Shown: positions 25,701 to 38,500 of the stretch, piece by piece
Layout of the letters: each line of letters opens with the position of its first letter
How positions within the stretch are numbered: position 1 is the stretch's first letter
Origin: Anarhynchus alexandrinus
Taxonomy: Eukaryota > Chordata > Aves > Charadriiformes > Charadriidae
DNA: 64,000 nt
Assembly: GCA_008711295.1 (NCBI GenBank)
Contig: VUYV01000180.1
Coordinates: 1,091,096 to 1,155,095 of the forward strand
Direction of reading: 5' to 3'
Program-made: the position numbers and the translations under genes
The notes under the pieces: model-generated
What the model was told of the DNA's origin: nothing
Seen by the model: only the letters and a program-made list of their open reading frames with translations
Databases searched by the model: none

Positions 25701-28700
25701 TCGCGGTATAACTGCAAGGAAAACTACTTCTGTTAAGCATTCAGACTATTTTGGGGAGAGTTGAAAGCCTTGTTTGAATCTTTTTATGTTTTCTGGGTAA
25801 TAAATATCTCCCTGCAGAAAGACAACTTACGTGTTTACGTGTGCAATTACTGTCTTGCTGCTTCCCAACTCTCTCATCTGACTAAAATCAACAGAATTTC
25901 CCAAATATTTAATCTATCCTGAGAGAATTAATATGGAAATTATCACATCTGGAGTCGTAGGGAATAGTATTCCAAATGTATAGAAACGAAAACTGTTATC
26001 ACAGCAAAAAAGCCAAGGGAGATGCCTGCACTGGAGCAGCTCGTGTAACCCAGCTAGCGCAGGCACGGGTAACAGCCCGCGGTGTGGCAGGACAGAGCTC
26101 AGCGGAAAATCCCATCGGCACCCCGGCTAAGTCAGTCTCCTTCCTACAGTGACTGCTGGGATGAAGTGTTTCAATGAAATTGGTACCTGTACGCTACTTC
26201 CATGTGTATGTGTAAACGCATCTTTAAACTGTAATGCAAATGTTCCCGAGGAACAGGAGTTAGAATGGGTACTTGTTTTTCCAGTTTCTTTGCCATTGTA
26301 GTTGCCATTCCTCAGCCAGTGCAAGAGGAGAGTCATCACGTAGAGAGCATCTAAAACACCATGAACTGGAGGGGAGAGAAGGAAGGATGGAAGAAAAGCA
26401 GCTGGAGAGCTGTTTTAGGCTCTTAGGTGGCCATGTTTGCAGACAACTGTGAAAGCAGAGTTGTGAAGGGGTTCTTCTCCAGGGAATGTGGAAAAGGTGA
26501 AAAATGCCTGCGTCAGCCTGAAGGCAGAAGATACTTATTGTGCTCCAGTTGGCTTGGAGCACCTTTGCTTGCATGTGACAAAACCTAGTGTTAATTTTCC
26601 CTTAACCTGCATGGTACAGAGGTCACAGCTTCTAGAATTGTCCTATAGGTTGTCTGTTTTAGGATGAACCCCAAACATTAACCCTGTGGGTGGTGGAAAA
26701 GACATATGATATACAGGAGTTTGCAAGTGTTCCTTTTTTTTTTTTTCTTCCCTATAGTCCTCTTATGCTTTGAACTTTGAATCCCGTTCTTGTTTAATTG
26801 TTTAGGCTAGCACTGAGAAAGCAATACTTTACCTCCGCTTTTTGTTAGTGAAAAAATCTACTCTCAGCAGACCGGAATGCTCTGTCCAGTTCTTAACAAT
26901 GACTATGCTGATGATGACATTCAGCAGAGTGTTGTTTTCCACTACGCTTTAGTAGTTCAGAAATGATATAACTGTATAATTTGTTTATTAGCAATGTCTT
27001 TATTTTCTGCAAACAAATGTTAACCCTGACCCAACTGAAACTACTCAAGATGTTAATTTTCTTTCAGGGCTTTATTTCTACTATAGATCAGAACAAGAAA
27101 TGAACAGAAAGATGTAGAATATATAATTTTGAATTACTGTTTTTGCACTAGTAATTTTAATTTTTCCCATGCAAAGAGTGTTGTCAGTTATAGATGCACT
27201 AAACCTTCTTGGCACGACCACAGTATTTTTCACCAGCGTGTGCCAGTTTGAATTGACATGGTGGGTGACATACCCCGAACAGGACTGGGCTGTGTTTAAC
27301 AGAAAGCAGACGTGGGCTACCGTGATGTGCAGGTCTAATTTCCACCATCAATCAGACTATTCACTGGGAAATTGAGCCATGCCATAGAAGCCTATTTTTA
27401 TTTACTTGGAGGGATTTCACGTGCCTGATGTGTAGGAAGCTGTTAAAGGTGAGGATTTCATTAAATACCTCACTTTCCCTCTATTCTTGGTTTGTTAAAG
27501 CCAAAGTCTCACAACTGGAGAAGGTTTTTTTCTCTTCTTCTTCTTCTTTTTTTTTTTAAAATCATCATTTTGAAAGTTAATGTAGTTCTGAGAGGGAATA
27601 GTCAGCATATCCCCTTAACCACAGGCTCAGATGTTCTGCACTGACTGCTGTTTTGACATTCTTGGATGGAAATCCATTGCTTAATACTCAAATGTGATGC
27701 ACATACTGGTTCTCTGGCATGCCCTCGCCTATGACCATCTGTTGGGGTGGCACTATGCCTGCTCGAAAAACTCTCTGCCAGTTTCAAGAGGGCATAGGTA
27801 TCAACCAAATATAGATTTAGAAAGATAGCTAGCAAAATGCTAGAGCTGTCATTTTAGCTGGAGACTGTTCCTATTGCTGTTAGGCAATCCCAGACTGGGT
27901 CCATACCTTTCAGAATAAGCTTTGCTGGCACGCTGTAAGCTTGTCCCAGACACGTCTGTTTGTACAAACATATACAAAGGCAAATAAATATTATTAACTA
28001 GAAAATGTCTATGTATTCATTTTTCTCTGACAGACTGACACAGACTTGGGGAAAACTTCTTTTCAAAAAACAACCATTGTAAACAAACAACTCGTCTTTT
28101 TAAATAGATGTAGCTGTTTCTCATGCCTATGTCTTTTTAAATTTAATGCATTGACATTAGACAGGTACTGTAAAAAAGGATTTGGGTATTTTTACTTGAA
28201 CAGCAATTAGGGATCACTTGAAAGATATCTGTTACTGGGTTGCCCAGAAAAGCCACATTCTTTGGAACACAAAAGTATTCATGCAAGTAAAACTCGAGTC
28301 AGGTTGCATATGAATGCAATTAGAGTTTGAACTTTGCAAAGCTGGTATCAAAAGGTAAGGTGCTATTTTAGGAGGAAATCAGAAGTTCTGAAGTTAAAAT
28401 CTTCAAGACTGGTAGAAATTTTGATCAGGAGCTAGTTTTATTTGCAGCTTGTAAGAGGAGCAGGACCTACTGGTATTGCTAATGCAGAAGACTGGTCATG
28501 CAGGTGATGAATAAGTAACAGCTAGTATTAATAAATATTTACACTGCTTATATCTCCACCTGTAAAGAGCAGTTTACAACCATAGGAAGATAAAATTCCT
28601 ATCCAGCCAAATTTAAAATAAATTGTAACACATGAGAAAATAACATGGACAAGTTGAAAAGCAGACGGGAAGGAGACTAAGAAATTGAAATAGTGGGAAA

Positions 28701-29064
28701 GGGATGGAAAAAGTAAAACCTGGCTTGCCACAGGATAGAAGGATATGACCTCAAAGACAGAAGCAAAGAACCTAAAAATTATGTGGAAAGAAGGAAGGTT
28801 GTAAAAAGATTGGGAAAGCAACCTGCAAGTTACTACAGAAAACAGGTGAATGGGCTCCTCTATAACACTAGCAACAGGACACCAATGGGAAGGTGAGGGG
28901 CAAGAGTCTGGGGCAAAATGATTGCAGAAGCACAAAGTTGTGAAAGAGAACTGAAATTCCTTTCTTTTCCATTGGAGAGAAGATGTGCTTTATGAAGCTT
29001 ATAAAAAAGCTGAAGGCAAAGGAATGGGAGAGAGATTATCTCAGAGAGAAAAACTAGTAAAAAT
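22789..29064. other. noncoding DNA, no gene seen
   Basis: About 6.3 kb. A pyrimidine tract (TTC units then T11) lies at 27525-27557 and a T13 run near 26736-26748. A small GC-rich, CpG-bearing patch lies at about 26035-26135. The segment 28600-29040 is purine-rich on the + strand, which alone explains the 135-codon hydrophobic-looking frame on the - strand (28528-28935). No exon or RNA gene recognised. Confidence 0.5.
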
Positions 29065-29150
29065 AATCATAGAATCATAGAATCATAGAACTGTTTAGGT
29101 TGGAAGGGACCTTTAGGGTCACCAAGTCCAACCGTTATTATTGGCACTGC
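29065..29150 (-). repeat. CR1 LINE 3' end (5'-truncated)
   Basis: On the + strand three AATCATAGA-type terminal repeats are followed by GTTTAGGTTGGAAGGGACC and ACCAAGTCCAACCGTTA. This is the reverse complement of an avian CR1 3' untranslated tail. Only about 85 bp survive, so it is a very short 5'-truncated insertion. The last recognisable bases (around GCACTGCCA) fall inside a perfect 25-bp palindrome at 29135-29159, where the CR1 match breaks off. Confidence 0.9.
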
Positions 29151-29159
29151 CAATAATAA
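29135..29159. repeat. perfect palindrome at CR1 edge
   Basis: TTATTATTGGCA-C-TGCCAATAATAA: 12-bp arms around a single C, no mismatch. It overlaps the 5' truncation edge of the adjacent CR1 tail. It could extrude as a hairpin, or may be the trace of a template-switch event. Confidence 0.95.
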
Positions 29160-32100
29160 TAGACATATCCCAACATGATGGGTCTGAAAGTTTCCTGCCC
29201 AACCAGGAAGTTCCCAAGAATTGAAAAGTTTGCTCTTGTAAATTCAGACATTCACCAAAGAGATAGAAGTGAGAATATTTCCAGTCAGCTACTGCAAAAG
29301 TGAAAGTTAAATATTAACTGAGGATTCCTTTAAGCAGCAGACATTACAAGGTCTATGAGCTCTTCTCTGGAACCATTTACCTGCATACCACTCTTTTACA
29401 ATGCTGTGCTAACTCTGTGGTCATCATACCTGCTCTTACATGTAGAAGAGGCTTGTAAAAAACAAGGCCAAATGTTATTTTTATCTGCTCTTTTAATTAC
29501 CCTGTGCATCTCCTTTTACACATTTCTTTTTCCTCTTGGACTAGTTTTGGACTTCCTTTCCAAGAGCTGACTACCCTTGACACCATCCCTTCCGAAAGGC
29601 TGGAGCAGCATATTATCTGTGTATTAGCTCTGAGGAAGGTCAATAGGACACTTGCTATTAAGACAATAATTACCCGTCTATCGCAACAGACTGTACATCT
29701 ACAGGCTCCTACTATGGGCTGGGACTTTGAGGTGCTGAGGGTCATACGAACACAGAACAAAGAGACAGTCCTTGAAGCACGGCAGTTATAATCTAAATGC
29801 CTCTTAAAAGCACATATGCCTTCCGTTATTTCACCAACTGATGAACTGGGCTCTAAGTTTCAGTGTTTTCCTTTTCTTGGCAAGAGACTGAAAGCTGTGC
29901 TTGTTCTTTGGGATGTAGCTTCCTTCTGACAGAGACTTGAAAAAGAGGGTCAGGTTTTGCTGCATCCCGTAAAGCACCCCATCTCTTTGAGTCAAGAGCA
30001 CATACCCAACACCGACACTTCGGACTGATCTCCTGAGTGCGGTGGGGTGTGTGAAAAGGCACACTGCCTTACGGGGAGAAGATCCCTCTCTATGAAGTGG
30101 GATGACAGAGAGAAGCCCCTCAAGGGCACAGTGTCTGTTGTCCGTGGGTCCAGGAATAAAGGTAATACAGAGTTTTGGTAAAGCAGCAGGTGCAAGTGCT
30201 TATTGCTGCACTTACAACTGTCCTACTGTACAGTCTTCACAGAGGGAATTACCCAGCAACAATGAAACAATTGAATATTGACAAATGTTGAATATTGTTT
30301 TCCCTTGAAAAGAATAATTAGAAATGTCTAGAATGTATACAAGGTGATTAATTTATCTTGAACCCTGAGGGGCAAACATGGAATGCATCTATGAGAACAG
30401 GTGCCATTAATCCAATATTATTTCTTGTTATAATCTATTTGCCTTGATCTATCACATCCTCATAAACCTGTATTGAAATAAGTGTCTGTTTTAAATTCCC
30501 ATTGGATAGGTTTGACAACAGGGTTTATCAACAGAGAGGATTAAAAGCTGTAGATGAGCTGGGAAAAAAAAAGAGAGTGTATCAAAGTTAGAATGCACAA
30601 CTTTTTCCTTTGATGGTGTTTGAAAATGTTTAGGAATAGATTTGCAGCTTTTGGAAAAATTATTTCTTTGTAAAGTTTTTAAGGTCAATATGAATCCAGT
30701 AACATCTACCTTAAAATGATTATAAAGACAAAATGATTTCTTAAAAAATACTTATATGTATCAATACCCTTGTCTATATCTTTGGCATAGCTCTGTATAA
30801 AGGTACCTCTGATTTGCATAAATATATTTGATTGACTTATGTGATTATAATTTAGAATTTAAAGTAAAAGAAATTTGTATTTTTTTAAATCTTACAAGGG
30901 AAGGCATCCTTAAGGCGAAATTCTTTCTCAGCTTTTGAAAGATGAAACCACTTTCCAGATAAAAAGGAAGGAAAAAGGAGAGTCAGTTTTGTCTCTAAAT
31001 TACAGCTCTGTGCCTTCTAACAGCTGCATAAATTCAATTCCCATTTTTAACTTACAATTGTTTATTCTATGTCAAAAATAAAGTATTAGCTACAGCTCTA
31101 GAAACATGCACCGACAAAGTTAGCAAGCTATAATTAATTCAATTCATTATGGTATTCCCATCTATAACAATGTATGTAGTTCAATGGTTCATAGTGTTAC
31201 AATAGTCAGCAGAGTTTTTCATGCCAGGTGAGAGGGCCGTAACCTTTTGTAATCTCGGTCCATCGAAGGTTGGGAAAAACAGAATATAAAGTTCTCTCTA
31301 AACAAGCACTCTTATGTGTTACACAATCATTCCTTAATGCTTAAAAACAACTCAGAAAGGCAGATCAAGAAAAAGTGGTTGCGCTGCAAAGCAAGTGCAA
31401 TTATAAAGCCCAGAAGTATTTCACGTGGGTATTTACGGCGGACTCAGCACAGTGGTGAGCTGTACCTTAGACCCTGGGAACACGAAGAAGGATATATACT
31501 CCTAAAATCATTATAAAATTTAAGAGCATTTGGACTCCTGTAGGAATGTTGTCAGGGAATGGTATGTTTCTTTACTAGAAGGTGGCTGCCAAGCAGGATC
31601 ACCGAGTGCTTAATCACCCTTATATTAAAGCTGAGACACATGAACTGAAACAGTTATTATAGGGAATAATTAGAGATCAAATTAAAAGCATTAGAACTGG
31701 CAATAAGATCAAAGCAAAGCATTCCCTCTGAGAAATGGACACGATGTTGCTCAGAACAGGTAGAAGTGAAGATTTGCAGTGAAGATTGTATTCTTTAAAG
31801 TGAAAGTGCTTAAGAACAGTTAAGGTGCAGCTAATGAAAACTACACACAAAGACAGAGTCAGATAACACGGGCAAATACCTGCTTGCAGCAAATGTGAGG
31901 GCAGGTGCACAGCACCGTCAAGGGGAAGTGACTCCATTTTGAAGAACAACTGAAATTTTGCAAAGCAAAAACCAGCAGATTCCAAGTAAACTCTGCCGAC
32001 TCTTAGTTTAAAAAAGGAAAATGCATAGCATGAATATCACAGAGATTATCAATTCAGAGACTTGTTGTCTAAAAAGAGAAAGTATCTGATGATTCCCCAC

Positions 32101-32184
32101 CCTGTGAGGAAAGTGGCTGCAAAAGCTGGTGATGTGAGGAAATCAGAAGTCAAGGAATATCTGTACAAACTAGTTGCCCTCCAT
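29160..32184. other. noncoding DNA, no gene seen
   Basis: About 3 kb of AT-rich DNA without recognisable genes or repeats. Short direct repeats such as TTGAATATTG (30271 and 30288) are present. The segment 31020-31200 is dense in TAAT-type motifs. Confidence 0.5.
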
Positions 32185-32205
32185 TCTAGAACTAATAGTT
32201 CTAGA
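32185..32205. repeat. perfect 21-bp palindrome
   Basis: TCTAGAACTA-A-TAGTTCTAGA: 10-bp arms with a one-base centre, no mismatch. Another TCTAGA-like site follows directly. It lies about 65 bp upstream of a CR1 insertion. No known function can be assigned. Confidence 0.95.
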
Positions 32206-32270
32206 TCATCTAGAAACAGTACTAATTTTTAAAGAGAGGGTAATTGGCAATCTACTAAGATAATGAAGAA

Positions 32271-32504
32271 GGTAGATTTAGATTAGATATTAGGAAGAAA
32301 TTTTTCACTTGGAGGGTGGTGAGGCACTGGAACAGGTTGCCCAGGGAAGTTGTGGAAGCTCCATCCCTGGAAGTGTTCAAGGCCAGGCTGGATGGGGCTT
32401 TGAGCAACCTGGTCTAGTGAGAGGTGTCCCTGTCTATGGCAGCGCATTTGGAAATCGATGATCTTCAAGGTCTCTTCCAACCTAGAGTGTTCGATGATTC
32501 TATG
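32271..32504 (+). repeat. CR1 LINE 3' end with ORF2 C-terminus
   Basis: The left part is coding and still open. It reads [20 protein letters not shown] then [20 protein letters not shown] and ends ALSNLV-stop, which is the C-terminal tail of CR1 ORF2. The right part is the 3' untranslated tail (GGTGTCCCTG, GATCTTCAAGGTCTCTTCCA, GATGATTCTATG). Endonuclease and the reverse-transcriptase core are missing through 5' truncation, so the copy is inert. The same C-terminal peptide occurs in the - strand copy at 57.3-58.5 kb, so the two share a subfamily type. An unusually short stretch separates the ORF stop from the tail, as is normal for this group. Confidence 0.93.
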
Positions 32505-35500
32505 ATAATACCTCTCTCAATTGTACCAAAAATCTGTGTATAACTGCAGTGTATTCTGCTTTCACAGACATGATAATGGGAAGACAATGACAAAATACCA
32601 AAGTTGAGAGTTTGTTTTTTGGTGCTGTCCAGAATGCTATGCAAGCACCTGTGAAAATCATACCTCCCTCCCCAGTCCATAGAGAAGGCAGAGGGACATG
32701 AACAAACAACACGCGCAGGTCCAGGGGACAGGTGCCCTGGCAGCAGTGAGGCTGAGGAGGGGTACATTTTCAGAAGAACACCAGAGGAGATCTGGGAGTT
32801 TGAAGCGTTAGTTACCTGATGTGTCCTACAAGATGGAGAGAACACTTTCCTTTTTGACACCATCAAGTTGTCTTCCCTGCTTTATCATGTTGTATTAACT
32901 GACTGTATCAGGTGGTAATGATTTCCATTTGATTTTCAAAAATAATAAGAAGTCAGTGTAGCAGTGGGTGCTGACTGCTGACTGGCATGATACAGAGCAG
33001 TACAAAGCACAGCACCTGGTAACCCTGACCCGTGTCGTATCACTTGTGCAGGAAATAAAGACCAGTATATTGTGCTTGCATGTGTCATACTTACCATAAT
33101 GACTGGTACTACTAAAACAGTAAAAATTTAATCAATGTATATATATCAAAACAAATTACTTCAGGGAAACAATAACTGCAATGGCACATATCATGCTCAA
33201 TACCTAAATCAATGCTATTGACCTGAGCTAACAATAAATCAAATCTGCAGAATCAATTCTTCTACTGGAAATGAAATCATTAACATTCAAATACAAAAGC
33301 ACGTGCCATTTTTATGATTTCTTTTGCCAGCTTTTGTTTATTTGACTCTAGGATGCTTCTATCTGATATCTAAGGGCATTGCCCCCTTATTTATGCTTAA
33401 CATGTTATGTGAACCAAAGTATTGTGAATGAGGTGCATCCCATAGCACTTCTGGAACAGATTGTGTTGCTATTGTGTAGATCTGGGTTTAAGAAAGACTA
33501 ATAATGCTTCAGTACATTTAGGGCTTCTGGGGTCAGAAGACATGATGGTGGGGTGGGCAAGAATAGTCCAAGAATTAACCCTGAGCCGAGTATAAATAAA
33601 TAGGCAGGTTTTTGGGTGCTGAGTTTTTCCTGAAGCATCATTTGTCATTTCTACTTTACAGTTCTTTGCACAACGGAAGATGCAGCGCCGACAGCGCACA
33701 GACGGGAAGGGCTAGAAGGTGACATGGAGGGCTCTTCTCACCACAATGCTCAGGGGCCGGGCACAGAAGCTTTACACTCAGGGACCCAATATCTATGGAA
33801 AGACTGGAGAGGAAAGGGTATGAAGGAAGGCAGGGTCAAAACCAGATGGACAGCAAGAAAATAACAACAGTAAACAAACTCTTGCACTTGCTGCACAGAC
33901 TTTTACTCTGTGAAAAGTCTCAGTTTGATTGTACTGCTCATGGGGGTAGTGAACTGCTCAAGCAATTCTGAAATGTTTCTGGTAGGGACACACACAGAAA
34001 ACTGATCATCTGTCATGACCTCCAAATCCCAGGATAAGTGTTGGATGAAACATCCCATGTCAATCTTCCAAACTGCCATGATACTACTGTCTTGTACTGT
34101 GAGAGGAAATAGAACACGAGGGTCATATTTCAGGAAAAACTCTCTGTGTGTAGTCAAATATCTTAGGAATACAAGAAAGCTTCACAGGACTTCTGCACAT
34201 ATTTCTTCCCTGAAACTCTTTCTTCCTATGAAATCACTTATTTCGAATGTAATGTATATGTGTGAGTAGTAATATTGCAGTCAGATCCCTTGCAACTGTT
34301 TTAAATCAAAGCCTTTCTTCAGGAAACAACCTCCTTTTCCTAATCCTCGTTCTCAAAATGACGGCACTACCTCATTTTTATGAAGTGAGGGATCTCTTAG
34401 CCAACTAAAAATTTGGTTTATAGTCTGGTAGAGACTCTTCTACTATTTCTGTAATCAGTAGAGAGACGTGAACTGTCTCTTGGACATGCTTTTTTTTTTT
34501 TTCATTGACTGTAAAGGGAGTAGATTCAACCAGCTTAGATTAAATGCCTAGCTTTTAGACAGCTAAAATTAAGCTTTTTAAGCCATTTGACTACAAAGGT
34601 AGCAGGATTCACTGAAGAGATGTGTGCTTTTAGAGATCCTAAAATAAACTACTGGTAGACACAGTCACACTTCTAAAACTGAACCAGTAAACCTCTTCAA
34701 GTAAAAACAAGCGGCTTAATTAAAAAAAATACTGTTAAAAAAGTTAAAGAGACACTTAAGCTTAAATTTTAGCTAACAGAAAAAAAACCCAAACTGATAA
34801 TCTCTTAGTTTTCTTTGCAACAAAGCAAGCTAAGGTTGTTTTTTAATTTCTTCACTGTCAGAAGAAATAAAGTAATAAAATGAAAAGATAAACTGGAGCG
34901 AAGAAAGGGAGGCTTAGCCTTTTTTGTCTTGTAAAAAAGTGAAGACAAATTCAACAGCGGCAAAAATTCGGAGGGCTGTGTGAAACTTAGCTGTATTAAG
35001 CCTACCTTAGAATTATATAGAAGAGCGACCTCGAGCAGGCAGCTCTGGCTAGCAGGCTGTAGGAACTGCACGCTGCTGCCTTGAATTTATACGCTGCAGC
35101 AGTCTTGACGCATAAGGTAGGTAGGTGGTCTGGGTATGACTTCTGCAGCTTTTCCGGACGCCACCCATATCTGCACTGCTGTCCGCTCCCAGCTGTGTTT
35201 GACCTAGTACACTTACTGCTTTCAATCTTCACTTTAGAAAAGAGCAAAGAAAACAAACTACCTATATTAAGAGAGAGTTGCAATACAATACGAGCCAAGA
35301 AGCAGGTATCAGGAAAAGAACATTACCATTTCTCTTGTCTTTTGCTAAGGGACACGAGAAACGAGGGGTAGATGTGGTTCTACCTGAGCAGGGGAATGAG
35401 GGTGGAAAAGCCTGCTATTGGGATACAAAATTAACTCTGTGGAGAACAGAGCCAGATACACACAGATACACGTGCAGGTTGTCTTTCTCTCTTCCCTTCC

Positions 35501-38500
35501 CTCCTTTCCCCCACGTCCCGCACCTGACTGTGTATTGCTTTGGCCTCTCTCCAGCTGCAGCAGAAGGGAACAGAAACAGGGGACTCCCAAACCTGTCCGC
35601 ACTGCCTGATAACTCCATATCTGCTGAAATTGATTGGAAAAATTCTACTGAATTTCAAGTGCCCTTTGAGCTCTAAAGGCTTCGGATGTATGCAGGAAAA
35701 GCCAAGCCGATATGGGGATTGATGTTGCTGTTGCCCAGAGTACAGCTTCTCCTCTGTAAACATCCGTGTCACAGCTGAGCCATCCTGTTCTTTGTCGGAC
35801 ATTTGTCTGTGAGGAATGGTCTTGTCTCAGAAGAAATCCAGCTTGGATAGCCAGAGTTTGAGTTTAAGCAAAAAAAATAAAATAAAAAAATAAAAAAAAA
35901 ACAACGTAGAAAGAGCACAAAAACTTAAATAGAAACCCTCAAAATATTTCTGTTTCCATGTAAGTAACCTTTGGTAACAAAATAAAATAGGGGAGAAAAC
36001 ATGGAAAATATATACAGAAATGAATTACAGAAGAATGCATTAACATAAGTGTTTCCAGAGGCAGAATAAATCCCCGGTGAGCAAGCAGCCGAAAAAAGGC
36101 TACATCATTTAGCCATAACTTTCTGCCTGCATTCTTGGGATGTGGATTCCAAATGCTTCCACCTGCCTGCCACTGAAGAGCCCTTCTGCCCTCCTCATTT
36201 AGCATTATAGGCATTAAATTATACGTGGTATATAGTTCCCTAGTACATACAGCTCTTTACTGAATAAAGTACATTTATTGAATAAAAGCAGTCCAAGCAG
36301 CGTGCTGGAGCACAGGACTTTTGAGCATCCAGATGGCTTTGTTGTCTGCTCACCCACTGGCTCTGGTTTGGACCACTTCAGCAAGCTCTCCTGAGACAAT
36401 AGTCACTGTGCTCCAAGGGTTGCTCAAGAAAAGCACAGTGGATCAGTTTGTCCCTCAACCCCACCCCAGAAGTCTCAAACAACTCAATAGACCCTCCTGT
36501 CACACCCCGGATCGTGTAACACCCACGAGTTTCACTCACCCTGGCAGGCTGCAACACAGCCCTCGCACCATTTTTGAAACCTTGAAATTAATAGATGTAT
36601 TTAGAATAATGTTCATGCCTTAGGGTCCCAGGGACACCACTCAGGAGCCAGAAGGGATGCTGGGCCCGTTACTGTGCTGTGTGGAGGAAATCAGACTGAT
36701 ATACAGAGAAAGAGCCTTACATAGCCAAGGCACGAGTCAGCCCATGCCATTTGGTTTTAGGGCTGTGGATTTCCCCCTCTTTCATTTGGCAACGTGGGCA
36801 TAGTCAAAGATGACAGCTACAGTTTCCTTTTTTCCAGCCTGAAGTCTATTATTGACTCTTCCATGTCCACGAGGTTTGAAAGGATGATTTATCTGAGTCT
36901 TGTCAGTAGAGGGGAGAAGCAGTCAGCAGGTTATATTAAGTGAAACCAGCACAGCCCTAATTCATGAAAGTGGTTGAGTTGGTCAGGTGCTTAGATCCAT
37001 TCCTTCCAGGCAACGCCTTTGGGCTCTACTGGAATGCTGAAGCGCTCCCTCGGTTCAGGCCCAAGGGCACAAAAAGGTTCAGGTCTTTGTAGGATCCTCA
37101 GATATTTCACCTCCATCTCTACTGAAATCAACAGATATTGGGAGTGATCACCTTGACTGAAATATCAAGCCTGCTTGCTGGTGAGCGTATCTGCACTTCT
37201 TTCAAACACACCAACCCCCTACGTAATATCCTTCTCCATCTCAAATTGCAGAAAGTACTGGAAAATTGGTATTTGCCAGTTTTTTCCTAGCTCAGAAATA
37301 AGAACACATGAAAAATCTGCTCTTTCCAGGAAAGATTTCACCATTTTTTCTGGCTTTTTTTTTTTTTTTTAAATTTAATGGTAGCAGCATGGTTTATAGC
37401 TTGACCTAGAATATTATTTTGTCCTTTAGCATTGCTGGGTGTACGGTTAATTCCTGCATAATGCACCATGGTAAAATGAGGAATTCATCTCTTGCATTCA
37501 TGTTACCCTGCTACACTAGCAGATGTCCACTTACAGCTGTGTATCCCCTCTGCATTCCTTCTTCAAAAACATCCCAAACCTTTCTGTTTCTGTTACACTT
37601 CTTTCCAAACAGTGCAGCATCAAGAAACATGCGTCAGTAGAAGCTTTGACAAAGATTTCGCTATAGTCAGCTGTGAAGGCTGTTACTGTGAGACAAGTTA
37701 GTGACAGCTCTCTAGCAAGTGTGCCTTCAGGTTTACTGGTGCCAAAAGTGCTGGAAAGTGAGAAAACTGGTTAAATGCACTCGTATATTCTGGCTATGCC
37801 AGGCTTTACATTCTGCTGCACCGTAGCAATCAACAATTTCCTGTAATGTTTGAAATAGTACGCATTTTGAGTATTTGAAAATGACTTTGCAACTTTGTGG
37901 GCAAATTGATATGTTTCTGGAAGAGCAGAAACATTTACTAAAAATATCAAAATGGGAATGTTAATTTATTTGGGTAGTTCAAACATCTTTTGGTACCCAA
38001 GTTCCCACAAGGTGATCTTTTTGTATCTTCTTGAACTATGTTTTAAAAATGTCAGTGAAACACAATAAAATAGTTTCTGGTCTCTCTTTATTTATCCATT
38101 GAAATCAACAAAAATTTTCATGCTCTTTAGAAGTAGGGTTTGAATATATTTATTTTATTAGCATTAATATATATAACCCCCCCCCCCTTATATCTAGGTA
38201 TGGACACTGTCTTTCTTGTACAAAAAAAGGCTAATGCAAAAAGGGGTGGAATTCTGCAGTCTAAATATCCATGCATGCACAAATCCTGATACCTGTTCTG
38301 CCCATATAAATCAAGAGTAATTCAATATATTTCTGAGAGAGAGGCCAGAATTTGCTCTGTGCTGCGTTGATTCTTTGTCTACGTGTGTTTGAAGCCTCAC
38401 ATAAAAGGCTCAACATCACTTTTAGCACCCGCAGACCCCAATGGAGTCAATGAATTTGTGTCTGTCCACATCAGGTCTGAATCTGGATATCACAGTCAAC

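Noticed and set aside
28528..28935. 135-codon hydrophobic frame on the - strand, resembling a membrane protein
   Set aside because: The + strand is purine-rich here, so the - strand translates to Phe/Ser/Leu-rich sequence automatically. No start context, splice sites or family match.
35278..35802. Overlapping 85-132-codon frames on both strands
   Set aside because: Several phases are open at once, which reflects base composition rather than coding; no recognisable peptide.
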